Of a stretch of DNA of 64,000 nt, positions 12,517-25,280 are shown one piece after another. This stretch comes from Areca catechu (taxonomy: Eukaryota; Streptophyta; Magnoliopsida; Arecales; Arecaceae), in NCBI GenBank assembly GCA_021397845.1, contig CM038040.1, positions 20,160,315-20,224,314 of the forward strand, in the 5' to 3' direction. Positions within the stretch are counted from its first letter, which is position 1, and every line of letters begins with the position of its first letter. A program made the position numbers and the translations under genes. Under the pieces are notes generated by a model that did no database searches, was not told the DNA's origin, and saw nothing but the letters and a program-made list of their open reading frames with translations.

Positions 12517-12782
12517 GATTACAAATACAAAAATGCTTGCAGTCCTTGTATCCGAACATTTTTGGACGCTGGAATTAATTCCCACCTCTCCATAATGATA
12601 GCAATAACCTGCCAACTCTATTCAATAACTGTTCTAAATGATTCACTTTTACGCCGGTTCGATTGAAACGACCAGTAATGGAACGTAAGCTAGATTTATC
12701 AAGTGTTAGTTAAGTCCTAACCTTGTACCGAGTGCCTTATAAAGACCTGACCTACGTGACAGCTTCCCCAATGTACACTGGA

Positions 12783-13034
12783 AGTTTTAATCTAATCTAC
12801 TGGATTTCCCAATCATATAAAAAGGGGGGGCAAAGAGTCATGAGCAAAGTTTTTCTATGTGAGAGCTTCTTTCTTTGGCACCAGCTCAATTTGTTCACGT
12901 TTGTTTGGGCTTCGATAGGACAAAAGCTACCATCCCTCATGGAGATTAGCAGTTTTAATCTACTGGATTTCCCAATTACATAAAAAAAAAAGGGGGGGGG
13001 GGGGGGGGGGACAGAGAGTCATGAGCAAAGTTTT
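12783..13034. repeat. Dispersed duplication of a ~75-base block, one copy with a long poly-G tract
   Basis: Copies at 12783-12854 and 12952-13034 share TTTAATCTA, CTACTGGATTTCCCAAT and AGAGTCATGAGCAAAGTTTT. They differ mainly in the homopolymer centre: A5 G7 in the first, about A10 followed by about 19 G in the second. Confidence 0.8.
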
Positions 13035-13039
13035 AATAG

Positions 13040-14903
13040 GTGAACAGATGTATTATTAGTAACTTGGAAGTCCACGGTGCAAGAATTTTGGCAACAAACT
13101 TAAAATGATCGCAACAAACTCTATAATCATGTGTTTATAAAAAATAAAAAAATAATTTGTTAATGGACAAATCGTTCATGAGTCTAATCCTATGCAATCA
13201 AATCTACGAGAGGAACATGGTGAATCCTGTGAATAGAGATATATAAGATTAACCAACTCCTGATACGAGCTAAAGAAGCTTGATTTGATAGACCATAATA
13301 TAATCGGTCGAGTCTAGCAGATCGACCAAATTGGATTAATTGAAAAGGTTGGGTTTTTGGACAAGTTAAGTATGTTATACCGAGCATGGAAGGATTAAAA
13401 TAGGTTAAGATCCAACCGGTCGCGTGAGTTCGGATCATGTTGGCTTAGACGAGGAAGGCTAAGTTAGGATTGAACCCAGCAAGGTTTGAGATGGATCCGC
13501 TCGAATAAGTTAGTTCGAAACAATTCCTATTAATTTAATTTTGATCGAATACATCATGCAATTCAAAGTCCAAATCCACTCACAACCAAAAAAAAAAAAA
13601 AAATGGCATGGGTCTATAGCACCCAAATATGCGGTACCATAGTCATTTTCGTAGAGTCACCGAGGATAATTTTTATAAAAAAAATAAAGTGGAGGAAAAA
13701 AAAAAAAAAAAGGTGCAACAGATAAGTCGGAAATTCTCGAGCCCTTTCAAAAAGACAACATTATTGCATGTAACATGGGTGCAATTGTCATGACAATCGA
13801 TCGATATTACAATGATGGAGAAGGAAAAAAAATGTAAAACATATTCTAAAAACAAGTAACCAAAGTAACGAAATATTCAACGATAATGATTAATGAAGGA
13901 CGATATCCCTACAAACAAAATGTTATGGGTCCCGCCCATGTTATAGGACCCGGCTCGGGAGCGTCCGACGACAGCAAAAAGAAAATGGAGTGCAGCGCCG
14001 GGAGAGAAAACAAATATATATATATATTTTAATCCTTTCAGGTTTTGATGGGATGACAATTCAAAGTTCGATCGAGATAAAATTTTAGTATGTCGTTCAC
14101 GACAGCGTGCTCTATAAAATAAACAGTTCGGATCGCTGTGATCCATCTCGTGTAATCATAAATATTCGGCTCTGATAAAATTTTTAATCGTATATTGGAA
14201 TGTTTTTCACATAAATCCATTTTTTTTACTTGATTTGATTTATTTTTGCTAGATTAATATTATCGAGTTATTAAGCATACGAAGATTGAAATTTATTCTA
14301 AATATAATTATTTATGATCGTGTTTTAACTTCAACATAAAATATAGTCCATCGGAGATGAAAGATGATATAGCTAGGAGCATTGAAATATATATATATAT
14401 ATATATATATATAGCTTGCTTTTGGTGATGACACGAAGCAATAAAATGAGAAACTTTTTGGGTCAAGGCGATGTGACCTATGGACAGCATGCACCTTCCC
14501 CGTGCCTGGGAGCACCAATTAAGGTTGATGGGTGGCCCTTGTTTCGGACCATGGGGTCGGTAAATGGAGCACAACTAATTTACATGTTCTGCATGTTCAT
14601 TTTGCTTCAGAGTCTCCACCCTTTAAGCTTTCTTGAGATCAATATATTTCAATCTATAATATGAAGAGCAGCAGGTCACATTATTCATGAATCCTGGTGG
14701 TGATCTTTAGGGGGTCTCCTTACTAGTAGTAGTGATCAATAAAGTGGGGACTGATAATAATATTATCTTGGAAGGGAAGGAACTCCAGAATGGTTATCTC
14801 ATAAATTAAAGTACAGGGACACAATGCCGGAGCCTTGGTCATTCCCTTGTTGGTGGATATTTCAAGACTCGATCGCATCGAATATCATGCATCTTACGTG
14901 GCT

Positions 14904-14971
<68 letters not shown>

Positions 14972-15379
14972 AAAGAGGTCGTCAATAGACGATGGTGCTG
15001 CTGGGTGGCTACTTTTACGTGGATAATCAAAATTGACTGCATTTATCGAAGGCTAGTTCAATTTTACTTTTGGATGCTTCTAGGAATATTATAACTGCGG
15101 ATGCTGAGTGGTTGTGTATACTTAAACATGTCATTTTTATCTCACGATGAAAAAAACCGTTCGATTCTCTCGAAATCAGGTTTTGTTATATCATCTTAAA
15201 TCAAATATTGCACTTTGCACGAGACATAATGATCGGAGGTAAATTTGATTAATGCCATTCATCAAGATTTATGTCATGATATTCTAACCGGCATGGATGA
15301 TGCTCGGTGGATATAGCCTCTTTTGGATGCAAGGAAAATGTCAAAAATCTTGATTTTATACGGGAGAATTTAGAGGAAT
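13040..15379. other. Spacer with TA microsatellites, no recognisable gene
   Basis: Contains poly-A runs near 13.59 and 13.70 kb and TA arrays near 14.39 and 14.93 kb. The open frames that cross these arrays are low-complexity artefacts. I see no conserved coding segment. Confidence 0.5.
14904..14967. repeat. Long (TA)n microsatellite
   Basis: About 31 uninterrupted TA units; a shorter TA array lies near 14387-14412. Likely highly variable in length. Confidence 0.95.
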
Positions 15380-15384
15380 CCTAA

Positions 15385-17213
15385 TGTGAGGCCCAGCTTC
15401 ACCTGGCTACCTTGGGCTGAAGTCGGCGGTCCTTGCCAACTTGAGCTCGAGACCGAGAAAAAAAAAAATGGGAACGGGGAAGTTCAATTTCCTCTTATCC
15501 AGTCGGGGTTTTCGCAGGAGATCTTGATGAAGGAGTCGTGAGGGGAAAGAGGTGGTCGGTGACATATTAAGGAGGGATTGAAACTCCGTTCGGGTGGAGT
15601 TTGTTTCTCAAATGACGAGGAAATCCATCGGTGTGGGTTCTTTAAGTCCTCCTCACCGCTACCAGATCGAGCCGGATAGAGCTCTCCCATACCGTCATTC
15701 ACCTCTCCAACGAGCATCCCGAAGTCCGTATAGGACCGGTAAGCTTTCTTTTATTGTTAGAAGGTTTAATCTAGATTTATTTTTGGACTATTTCGGTTTG
15801 ATCTTGAGTTTAGGTCGTAGACTGCCGGTGGTTGCATCACCGCCATCCACCTCCAGTCCATCGGGCTCTCCCCGATGACCTCCTCCCATGGCCGCCGTCG
15901 GCAACCGTGAGAAGAAAAGAAAAGAGAAGAGAAGGAATGAAGGAAGAAAAAAAAAAGGAAGAGAGAGAGAGAGAAGAGGAAGGAGAGGAGAGAGAAGATG
16001 AGGAGAGAGAGAATATGAGGAGAGAAAGAGGAAAGAGAAAAAGGAGAGAGGAAGATGAGAGATAAAGAGGAGAGAAAGGAAGGAAAAGAGAGAAACGGAA
16101 GAGAGGAGAGAGAAAAGAAAGGGAGGAAGGGTTAATTTCTAGACTAGAATTAGAACTGGATTGATGAGAGTGCCCTATGATAATTTAGTATTCTTTTTAA
16201 TTTTTTTTGAAATAGAAATTAATTGTATGATTAAAAATTATTGGTCAGGATCGTCGTTGTCCTTGGAAGACTAGGTCTAGTATTTGAATTGTACTTAGTT
16301 TGTGGATACTCATCTGTAAGTTATCACTCTCTAGTATATTTTGCCATACATGATGTGAGCTTATTATTTAATATGTTACTGAATTTTGCTGTATACATTT
16401 ATGCTGTATATCGATGACTTGATGTGATATGAGGTTAAACATATGTGTTTAGAGTGCTCTGTGTCATGGGTTGAGTCGGTTTTGATACTTTCCAGTCTGA
16501 CTATGATTACACAAGTTAGGATCTAGTCTCCTTTTGGACTTCCAGTGGGGCTATCACTGTCGCATGACCGTTAAGCAGTATGTGTACACAGGAGCTAGTT
16601 TTCCTTGTAGGCCTAGCCAGCGGGGCGATCGCTGGTACATGTTGGGATGCATATTTCTTACGTAATTTCAGAGCTAGTTTTCCTTTTGGACCTCCAGTGG
16701 GGCTATCACTGGTGTATGATAATTGAGCAGTATGCGTACACAGGATCTAGTCTCTTTCGAGGCTAGCCATGGGCCGATTATGGCCATAGTTAAAGGGACT
16801 AGGTAAGCGAGTGTGGATGGCCATCCTAAAGAGTGTGTTGTCAGAAAAGTAGTAAAGGATGATAATAATGAAAACATAACTGAATTGGCTTGATTTTATT
16901 ATTATGTTTAGTTTATTAGTATGCATTGATTTATTCAAGTTATCTTGCTTTTGATTCATGGTAGATTTATACTTGAGATTATGATAACTTACCGAGTTTA
17001 GGGAACTCACTTTATTTCCTTACATTTTTTTCAGGACCAGAAGAACATGTGGACTTGGAAACTAGTCTGTGAGGAACTTAGGATATGGCAGACATTATTG
17101 CTAAGGAGGTAGCCTGGTTGGTAGAGACCTTTTATGTCCGAGAAAAAAATAAACCTAAGGGCATACGATCGTCCGTTGCACATCCGGCTCAGATTTGGGA
17201 TCGGGGCATGATA
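15385..17213 (+). repeat. 5' LTR (1.83 kb)
   Basis: Begins TGTGAGGCCCAGC and ends GGGGCATGATA, a decayed form of the TGACA end kept by the other LTR. It contains a long GA-rich tract (about 15905-16130) and near-repeated blocks around TTTTGGACYTCCAGTGGGG between 16.5 and 16.75 kb. Confidence 0.9.
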
Positions 17214-17219
17214 GATTTA

Positions 17220-17232
17220 GCGGTATCAGAGC
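17220..17232 (+). other. Primer binding site, initiator-Met tRNA type
   Basis: GCGGTATCAGAGC, seven bases after the LTR end, differs by one base from the common plant primer site TGGTATCAGAGC. Confidence 0.8.
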
Positions 17233-18746
17233 AAAGGTTTAAGATCAAGATGACCCGGTTAGTGAAAGTGTGGTAGAATTAGGATTTTGATTGGATATTC
17301 CAAAATAATTATCGAAACTAAGAATATATTTAATTCCCTTTGATAGGTGTATATTATAATTCCAAGGATTTTGTTCAGTGTAGAAGGTTTGCACAAATAA
17401 AATGATTAAATTCTCCTAGCTTAATTTTTGGAAGGATATCATCGAGGCTAGATAATGAATATGTGAAGGTATATTTTGAGTTATATTATGGATTTGATTT
17501 TGATATAATTGTAGATTGTGATGCAAGTGATTAGAAATTAATATGATGGTTATTAAGGCATGATTGAATAATATCGAAGGTTGGGTTATGATCACTTGAG
17601 ACCGACATGGATATGATCGAGTGATATTAAAATTTAGATTGTGATCACTATAGATTGTGATTTAAGAGATATTTGAACTTAGTGTTATGATCAGTTGGGA
17701 TATGATAAAGCTGCAAAAAAATGGATTTGAAACTTGGAATTCTAGTCTTTAGATATAGCGTATAAGGTTTGACATATGATTAGTGCAAAAGAAGAATATG
17801 ATTTTTGTAGAGAGATTGATCTTGGATGAGTGTAAAAAGCTGAATGATTTATACTATTTGATCATGATGAGTTAGCATATTATAGATATCGAAGAGCTGA
17901 ATAAGATGTCTTTGCCTTGATAAATGGGTTTGATCGAGCTTTGAAAGTGTTGGCCCAAAAATATAATGAGGTATGTTAAAGGGTTATGCTGGATATGTAT
18001 GATCGATTATTAATTAAATAATGTTGGAATCCTAAACTTGATATAGATGAAGATCATGATAGCATATGAATTTTATTAGTAATTATTAAATTATAAATTT
18101 TGGGATTGATGCAAAAAGATATTTAGGATGAAGGTTATGAAAAAGTTTAATGATATTAAGAAGGAGAATTCTTTCGATATATCTGTATGGAGATTATTAA
18201 TGAAAATATATAATCAAAAATGTATTTGGGATAACACATCGATATGTAAATTGCTATTAGTAGATTAAATTAAATTATATAGATATGTATTGTATAGTTT
18301 GGTAAAATCTTTGATAGCTTATGTTAATAGTTTTGGATTTGATTACTTGATCTTATATATATATGTTGGAGATTATTGGATTATGGTTTAAATTGATATG
18401 ATATGCTTGAGGCCTGATAAGGACAATAAAATTTATTAGTACTGATATCGTTTTATTTGAAGGTTGATTTTGTTTAGATTCTAGTGAAAAGTAATATCCT
18501 TGCTAGAACTACATTTAATGAAATTAAAGGATTTGAAAATTTATATTAGAGTGTACGGTAGAAGTGTGGTGGACTAAACATATTAAAATTAATTTAAAGT
18601 ATATTATGATGGAAGAATGGGAGCTCTTATTGGGATTACTGAATTTGGATAGAATTGTACATGTGAGTTTTGGATCACGCATCTTTGAGTTTTGGAAGAT
18701 TTAGATTTTTAAAATTTCGAGGATGAAATTTCTTTGGAGAGGAGAA

Positions 18747-21700
18747 TGTGAGGCCCAGCTTCACTAGGCCGCCTTGGGCTAAAGTCGACAGCCGTTGCCG
18801 ACTTCAGTTCGAGACTGAGAAAAAAAAATGGAAATAGGGGAGTTCGATTTCCCCTTATCTAGCCAGGGTTTTCACTGGAGATCTCGAGAAAGGAGTTGTG
18901 GAGGGGAGGGAGGTAGTTGGTGATGTGTTTGGGAGGGATTGAAACTCCAATCGGGTGGAGTTTGTTTCTCAAATGACAAGGGAACCTGTCGGTGTGGGTT
19001 CTTTAAGTCCTCCTCACTGTCACCTGATCGAGCCCGATCGAGATCTCCCACACCATCGTTCACCTCTCCGACGAGCATCTTGAAGTCCATCTAGGGCCGG
19101 TAAGCTTTCTTTTATTGTTAAAAGGCTTAATCCAGATTTATTTTTGGACTATTTCGATTTGATCTTGAGTTTGGGCCATGGACTGCCGGTGGTTGCACCG
19201 CCGCCATCCACCTCTAGTCCGTCGGGCTCTCCCGGCAACCTCCTCCCATGGCCATCGTCGGCAACCGTGAGGAGGCCGGTTCGGCCGAGTTAAGGAGAGA
19301 GCAGGGGAGTTGGGAAGAAAAGAAAAGAGAAGAGAAGGAAGGAAGAAAAAAACAAAAAAAAAAAAGGGAAGAGAGAGAGGAGAAGAAGGAGAGGAGAGAG
19401 AGGAGAGAAAAGATGAGGAGAGAAAAAGAAGAGAGAGATAAAAGAGGAGAGAGAAGATGAGGAGAGAAAGAGGAAAGAGAACAGGATAGAGAAAAGGAGA
19501 GAGGAAGAGGAGAGATAAAGAGGAGAGAGAAGGATGAAGAGAGAGAAGAGAGAAAAGAAAGAAGATAGAGAAATGGAAAAGAGGAGAGAGAAAAGAAAGG
19601 GAGGAAGGGTTAATTTCCAAACCAGAATTAGAACTGGATTGATGAGAGTGTCCTATGATAATCTAGTATTTTTTTATTTTTTTTGAAATAGAAATTAATT
19701 ATATGATAAAAAATTGTTGGTCAGGATCATCGTTATCCTTGGAAGACCAGGTATAGTGTTTGAATTGTACTTAGTTGATGGATACTCATCTGTAAGTTAT
19801 TACTTTCTAGTATATTTTGCCATGCATGATGTGAGCTTATTATTTAATATGTTATTGAATTTTACTGTATACATTTATGCTGTATATCAATGACTTGATA
19901 TGATATGAAGTTAAACATATATGTTTAGAGTGCTCCATGTCATGGGTTGAGTCAGTTTTTGATACTCTCTAGTCCGACTATGATTATACAAGTTAGGATC
20001 TGTCTCCTTTTGGGCTTTCAGTGGGGCTATCACTGGTGCATGACCATTAAGCGGTATGCGTACACAAGAGCTAGTTTTCCTTATGGGCCTAGCCAGCAGG
20101 GTGATCGCTGGTACATGCTGGGATGCATGTTTCTCGTATAATTTTAGAGCTAGTTTTTCTTTTGGACCTCTAGTGGGGCCATCATTGGCGCATAACCGTT
20201 GAGCAGTATGTGTACACAGGATTGTAACGACCCAGAAAAAGAGAGAAAAATAAAAGGATTGGAGCCCTGCCGGCCCGCCTGATAAACCGGCCCAGACCAG
20301 TGCACGGCCCAAGCGAGCAGGGGCGAGCTGGCGAACGGGCATGTGGGGGCAAGCGCGCGGACGCGATCGCGGGCGGGCATGCGAGGCGCGGCCCAGCTGG
20401 AAGCGGCGGCGACCTGGGCGTTTCCCAGGCATTTCCCCACCAGTTTCTCGCTGGTTTCTTGCGGCTCACGGCGGTCCACGGGGTTTCTGAGTGATCTGGA
20501 CCGTCTGATCACTTGATTGAATGGATAGGATGAATCCGAGGGAGTTTAGGCTTGATCAGGGACTTTTGGATTCGGATTTGGATGCGGTTTGAGGCGTTGA
20601 TATCAGATCTGATAGCCTGAGATAATTCCTGAACATTTTGGGCCTGTGAGATAGGTTTAGGACTCTGTTTTGGATTATTTCTGATCTTCTTAATAATAAG
20701 ACACTGAGAATTATTTTCGATGCAAAGAGCCAGGGAGCCGGAAGAGAGAGAAAGAGAAGGGAAAAGAGAAGAGAAGAAGGAAGAAAGAGAAAGAGGAGAA
20801 GAGAGAGAAGGGGAGAGGAAAGGGATCTTGGTTTGGAAGAAGAGAAAGGTTGTCATGCTATGATGGCATAGGATAGCGACCATTTTTGGAGATATGTAGG
20901 GGTTTGGGATAGAGAGAGAAAGAGGAGAGAGAAAATGAGGACAGAAAAAATCAGGAAGAACCTTCTTCCTCAAAATTTGTGAAACTAGAATTTGGTTTGA
21001 ATGAATTTATTTATTATTGTAGGAGATCAACCTTTTGAGCATGAAGGATTTGGACGAATTTCGGGTATACATTGATATCGGATATCTGGGATTAGCGATT
21101 GAAGGTAAGGATTCTGGACATGATCACCAGTTCTATACATTGTTTTACATGACATGATTTGATCCGTGCATATGAGCATTGGCATGCATGCTTGTTTTAT
21201 ATCGTATATTTTGATTTCTCGAGATGGATATGTGTTGAAATTTTTGAGGTAAGTGACTCTTGTGTACCTAGGCCTTGCACGATCTCTAGGATAAAACCTA
21301 GGATTTATGCGACCGGTCGCGTAGCCGATTCCGGTGCTGGATTCGGGGAGTGACAAGGATCTAGTCTCTTTCGGAGCTAGCCATGGATCGATCGTGGCCA
21401 TAGTCAGAGGGACTAGGTGAGCGAGTGTGGATGACCATCCTAAAGAGTGTGCTGTCAAAAAAGTAGTAAAGGAGGATAATAATGGAAACATGACCGAATT
21501 GGCTTGATTTTATTATTATGTTTAGTTTATTAGTATGCATTGATTTATTCAAGTTATCTTGTTCTTGATTCATGGTATATTTGTACTTGAGATTATGATA
21601 ACAAACCGAGTTCAGGGAACTCACTTTATTCCCTTACATTTTTTTTTTTCAAGACCAGAGAAAATGTGGGCTTGGAAACCAGTCTACGAGGAACTTAGGA

Positions 21701-21830
21701 TATGACAGACATTACTGCTAAGGAGGTAGCCTGGTTGGTAGAGACCTTATATGTCCGAGGAAAAAATAAATCTAAGGGCATATAACCGTCTATTGCATGT
21801 CTGGCTCAAATTTGGGATCGTGGCGTGACA
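18747..21830 (+). repeat. 3' LTR, split by a nested solo LTR
   Basis: Matches the 5' LTR from TGTGAGGCCCAGC to the end GGCGTGACA. Without the 1133-base insert at 20223-21355 and its 5-base duplication it is about 1.95 kb. In the first ~130 bases I count about one mismatch per six bases against the 5' LTR, largely transitions. Confidence 0.9.
20223..21355. mobile_element. Nested solo LTR with AGGAT target duplication
   Basis: Starts TGTAACGACCC and ends GGGGAGTGACA, flanked by identical AGGAT at 20218-20222 and 21356-21360. Removing the insert and one AGGAT restores the 3' LTR line seen in the other copy (CACAGGATCTAGTCTC). No second copy of its ends lies inside, so it is a single LTR left by recombination. 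Its first 280 bases are unusually GC-rich and give long spurious open frames. Confidence 0.9.
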
Positions 21831-21835
21831 CCTAA

Positions 21836-24800
21836 GCCTTCAAAAAAAAAAAAATAAATAAAAAAAATAAAAAAATTGAAGAATGATCGGCCATAATTGT
21901 GTAAAAACACTCTAAAAAGGATTGCATATCTTGATCAGAAACAAATTTAGTCAGTGCTATTTATCAAGCAGATGTCATTAACAGGCCATCCATTTCAATT
22001 GATTCTAATGATTTAGAGAGCTCTCAAGAATATAATGCCAATGAAAAATCTAATGATTACACTAATCAGCACTTTGACCCCCCATAAAGATGTGCTTGCT
22101 GGTGCATTGGATGCTTTCTTGCGCAAGCTGGATGAGGCTTTGAGAGAATTTGAGGTTGGCTCATTCAAATCTGGGGGGTGTCAGAACTTCCCTCTGGAGC
22201 ATTAGCAAGGGGGATCGATGACTTTTATCTAAAGACTTTGTAATCGTAGGAGTATCGGCTCCCGATGGGGTCGATCTTCTTTGATGGTGCCGATAATATA
22301 GGTGCAATCGGAGGTGCACCACCAATGCCCGATGGAATGATGTGAAATATTATATGACATTGATATAATTTTTATAGATATTTTGGAATTATCAATGATA
22401 AAATTTGTAATGGTTTGACAGCTATTGATTTCATAAACAAGCTTTATCTAGTCAAGAATGCCACCGTTTATTAGCCCATGGCATGCAGTCTTTCCAAGGA
22501 CTCGTCCTTTTATAGATAAATATAATAAAAAAATTAGAAAATTTTTTTATTGGCTAACTTTCTCATGTCTCTACATTTTTCAAGATGGATAAATTATTTT
22601 TTATGTATAATATTTTTTAATAAAATGAAAGAAAAATCTTATCCATCGAACAGTAAAGTAAATATTAAATTTTCTTTTTAAAATACATTCATTTTTATTT
22701 ATAATATTTCCATCATTTAATATTCAATAATTTATAAGTTGTCCACTACCATTTATACTTATAAAGTAGAACAGGTATTATTGAAAATATAAATAAATTT
22801 TAATAACTTATCCATAAAAGTAGTACCGTGAAAGAATGTTGATAATAAATTTTAAAACCACTTTTTCATGTATAAAAGTGCATAAATAAATTATATTCAT
22901 ATCTAAATATTATCCTAAAAATATTTTTTTAGATAAATTTATTTACTACAAAAAAAAAAAAAATCCTGAAGGAAAAAAGATAGGGCTTATATTCTTATTA
23001 TGAATGGGCCCTTTATATCCAACAACTCAAGGCTTCTCCTTTGAAACGACTAAGTGTAATTTTATATATTCTCATAATTAGAAATAAATAATTGCCTTCT
23101 CAAATATGCAACGTAATTGAATAAAAATTAGCTTTACCGGGCAACATACCATGCATGCATCATCGAGGCATTTACCATATAGACTAATTATGTACCAATA
23201 AGCTATCATCACATAATACATATATCGGGTACCGGTACAGGAAATCTTGTTCATAACATTTAAAAAGCATAATATCTATTATTCTGGATTCTTGTAAAAA
23301 AAATTAATTTATTATTATTATTATTATTATTATTATAATTGGTAATAATTTTGGTGAAACCATGGCTTGCTTATTACCTAACACATAGGTGGTACTACCT
23401 GATGTGCCAAGTAGAGTAGAATTTACAAGAAAAAGTTGCATGGCTAGCATGACCCCACATGAAATGATAATGATTTCCTCAAGATTTTAGTGTCACCAAA
23501 GCATATATCTCTTTGTATGGACAGCACAAGGCAGCACTGTCCCTTTGTCGGATATCAAAGGCAATGCAAGGCTGTTCTTCATACCTTTCCTCCCTGGGAT
23601 GACAAAGAAAAGTATGTGCGACGAGGAAGACGGCAAATTAGATTTGCCCACCAACCGTGCAGTGGTCGCATGCGAACGGTGGACTGATGTAGATGGATCA
23701 ATCTGAGCAATCTTTCTTCGGGTCCAGCATGTACTGATGGGGATGGTTGGCTGGATTTGCTTTGATTCTTTTTTTTCGGCTCGGTAGGTCATAAAGTCTG
23801 TACTTGCATATTTAGTTCTCAAATATTTGTACCGTAAATTATATTAAATCTAATTTTTTTTTTAGAGTTCATGGATGCTATTAGTAGATCATGATCTTCT
23901 TCTTTATTCCCATTCTAGTCGATGTCTTGATGGTATCCGGTTGACATACTCATTCTTAGATGAAAAAAGATCATGAAAATCTAAGTATCTTGAATCGAAT
24001 ATTACCTGGCATGACGGGATCCTACGGGATAGCTATACCGGGATTTATCACTTCCCATCCTTTTTGATTTAACCCCCCCCCCTCCCGAAAAAAATACTTG
24101 TACCATAGATCATTTTTTTTAATGTAATTTTATAAAGATGCTCGTTCACCAAAGTATGCCGATCACTGCATGATGTATCGGTCGGTTATCATTCCATCAT
24201 GGGGAGTGGGAGATGTTTGCTATTCTATGAATCTAGTCTCGTATCTTTCTCTTTATTGCTGTCAGATCATTTTTTATTAAAACTCGGATGATACTTGAGG
24301 ATGCCGTGGATTACTTTGATAGAAAAGTAGTGTCATTCCTGGTGGTACTCGAATGAAGATCTCCTGCAAAAACAGTTCCTGAATTAGAATTTTCGACGAA
24401 AACCCTTCGATATTTAAGTTAGAAGAGAGCGACGCATGTTACAGCTTCTAGAGTTAAGAGCAATGATAAGGAAGGTGACCGAAAAAACATGAAAGAGAGG
24501 AAAATATATCATATGATGTAACATGCCTCGTCGAGATCCTCTCTTATCTATTTATAGGGAGCTTCGCCACCTGTGATCTTTCGGCATGGAGCTATGTAGT
24601 TTAATCAATGCATCGACCGACTTGATCAATTTTCACTCGATCGATTACCAGGAGGATTCTTAGTCAATTGGCCGACTCTTATCTTGTTTCATGTCATAGT
24701 TGATGGTCTAATTGCTGTGAGTAAGATATTAATTTATTAATTTGCTACACATGAGAAGAAAGATAGGCATGGCCAATTGAAGCTCGTCAAGTATAAAAAA

Positions 24801-25280
24801 TACTTTAAATTGGCTGTCCAACGGACAAACTCTGCCTCGCATCCTCGTTGTGTCACGGCATTGATGATGCTGCAGCTCCACCGCTTCCATTTCCAAGCCC
24901 GTTAATTTCAAATATATTGTAAAACTATATCATCATCTATTATTATGGTCCAATAATTAATCCTTAGACTCCGTGGATCCTAAATATATTAAATAGAATG
25001 TTTGGAAAAGAAAAAGAAAATCAGTAAGAAAACAAAATCTTTAATCTTGATTTTTAAAAAAAAAACATGATACAATTTTTTTACTTCTAGAAAGATAAAA
25101 TATAAAATATAAAAAAATTTACTTATTTTTTTTAATTTTCTTATTTATAAAAAAATATGAATTTAAGAGAATTTGTTATTTCTTTCTTTTAAAAAAAATT
25201 GCAAATTTCTAATCAAAGAAAAAAAAACTCTTTCTGTTATATTTTTCTTTCGCCCTCTAAAATGTATTTATTTTTTTTCA
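21836..25280. other. AT-rich spacer upstream of the glucosyltransferase gene
   Basis: Low-complexity A runs follow the LTR element; an (ATT)n microsatellite lies at about 23309-23336. No conserved coding segment recognised on either strand. Confidence 0.5.

Larger units (their letters stand above)
15385..21830 (+). mobile_element. Non-autonomous LTR retrotransposon with CCTAA target duplication
   Basis: Perfect 5-bp duplications CCTAA flank the element (15380-15384 and 21831-21835). The 5' LTR is 15385-17213, the interior 17214-18746 and the 3' LTR 18747-21830, the last enlarged by a nested insertion. A primer site resembling initiator-Met tRNA (GCGGTATCAGAGC) follows the 5' LTR and a purine tract (GGAGAGGAGAA) precedes the 3' LTR. 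The 1.5 kb interior has no gag-pol coding capacity; only the Gypsy-like tail TTCGAGGATGAAATT remains near 18715-18730. It must have moved using proteins from another element. The LTRs are strongly diverged, so the insertion is old. Confidence 0.92.

Noticed and set aside
14835..15042. Frames with repeated Tyr-Ile
   Set aside because: Translations of the (TA)n microsatellite on both strands.
19138..19620. A long Ser/Leu-rich frame resembling membrane segments
   Set aside because: It is the pyrimidine strand of the GA-rich tract in the LTR, a low-complexity artefact. The same holds for the Glu/Arg/Lys-rich frames at 15832-16065 and 19248-19460.
19911..20512. Several overlapping 95-173-codon frames with Arg/Ala/Pro-rich sequence
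   Set aside because: They cross the boundary of the nested solo LTR and come from its GC-rich start; no family likeness.
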